Source: SVMC01 sp045601345 (lineage in GTDB: Bacteria > Bacillota > Clostridia > Oscillospirales > Oscillospiraceae). From it: DNA of 31,575 bases. Positions 31,432 through 31,575 of this stretch are shown in pieces. The stretch lies in the NCBI GenBank assembly GCA_045601345.1, contig JAZRZL010000056.1, forward strand, positions 1 through 31,575, given 5' to 3'. The stretch's first letter is position 1; every line of letters begins with the position of its first letter. Under the pieces are notes generated by a model. It searched no databases. It was not told the DNA's origin and was given only the letters and a program-made list of their open reading frames with translations. The position numbers and the translations under genes were made by a program.

Positions 31432-31575
31432 AACACATATTCCTCGTATAATAAGATTTGCAGAAAGATTTGAGTGTATCTGCATAGTACACTGAATCAA
31501 ATATCAGCAGGTTTTGAGTTACCCGTGATACAATAGCTGTAGGACAGCAGGGTCAAGTTCTTTTGTTCCTTGTTG
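31432..31575 (-). other. Upstream region of the LRR-SLH gene (window edge)
   Basis: No gene is visible. A weak candidate promoter (TTGACC 31551-31556, TTGTAT 31528-31533) has an inverted repeat GCTGT-AGG-ACAGC (31536-31548) between its elements. The window ends here, so the full upstream region is not seen. Confidence 0.35.

Overview
The window is ordinary chromosome from a low-to-mid GC, Gram-positive anaerobe of the class Clostridia, most likely the order Oscillospirales (gut type). The clues are the Firmicutes gene set (ftsEX next to a PcsB/CwlO-like hydrolase, NrdR, a UPF0237/UPF0210 pair, DUF4317, DUF4830, PrsW), strong AGGAGG ribosome binding sites with some TTG starts, a rubrerythrin, an FMN riboswitch, and S-layer-homology (SLH) surface proteins carrying cohesin and dockerin modules. 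The genus cannot be read from the sequence.

Layout. (1) 49-7426, minus strand: one long, tightly spaced run reading PucR/CdaR-type regulator, ftsE, ftsX, M23 murein hydrolase with a coiled coil, S41 protease with a PDZ domain, greA, lysS. It joins divisome-linked wall hydrolysis to transcription and translation genes. (2) 7616-9847: an RsuA-type pseudouridine synthase (minus), a small DUF4830-like lipoprotein (plus), then an FMN riboswitch with its own terminator controlling a RibU riboflavin transporter. (3) 9848-10262: a gene-poor stretch with a cluster of DnaA-box-like sites, then tRNA-Thr(CGT) with promoter and terminator. (4) 10369-20538, minus: one 3389-residue secreted protein, a third of the window. 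In order it has a signal peptide, an Amidase_6 papain-like domain, FN3/Ig-like modules, a degenerate phage-tail-lysozyme domain, two right-handed beta-helix blocks with about 29 GGGIYN coils and a one-per-coil cysteine, then a duplicated cassette of Cys-rich module, cohesin, dockerin, cohesin, and three SLH repeats. (5) 20539-22810: a structured leader and promoter for the giant gene, tRNA-Pro(TGG), birA, and a zinc-ribbon membrane protein. (6) 22878-25297, plus: ACT-domain protein (UPF0237), UPF0210 protein, and a rubrerythrin with rubredoxin-like centres at both ends. (7) 25398-28323: nrdR and a small DUF6514-like gene (minus), divergent from prsW and a DUF4317 gene (plus). (8) 28390-31431, minus: a 1013-residue BspA-type leucine-rich-repeat protein ending in the same three-SLH anchor as the giant protein. 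The right edge lies in its upstream region.

The two SLH proteins are the accessory content and the likeliest place for something undescribed. The giant one carries both cohesins and dockerins on a wall-anchored chain with a peptidoglycan-directed N-terminus, so it could be a self-assembling, non-cellulosomal surface scaffold. That role is inference; the domain order is read from the sequence. No CRISPR array, insertion sequence, prophage or integrase was seen.
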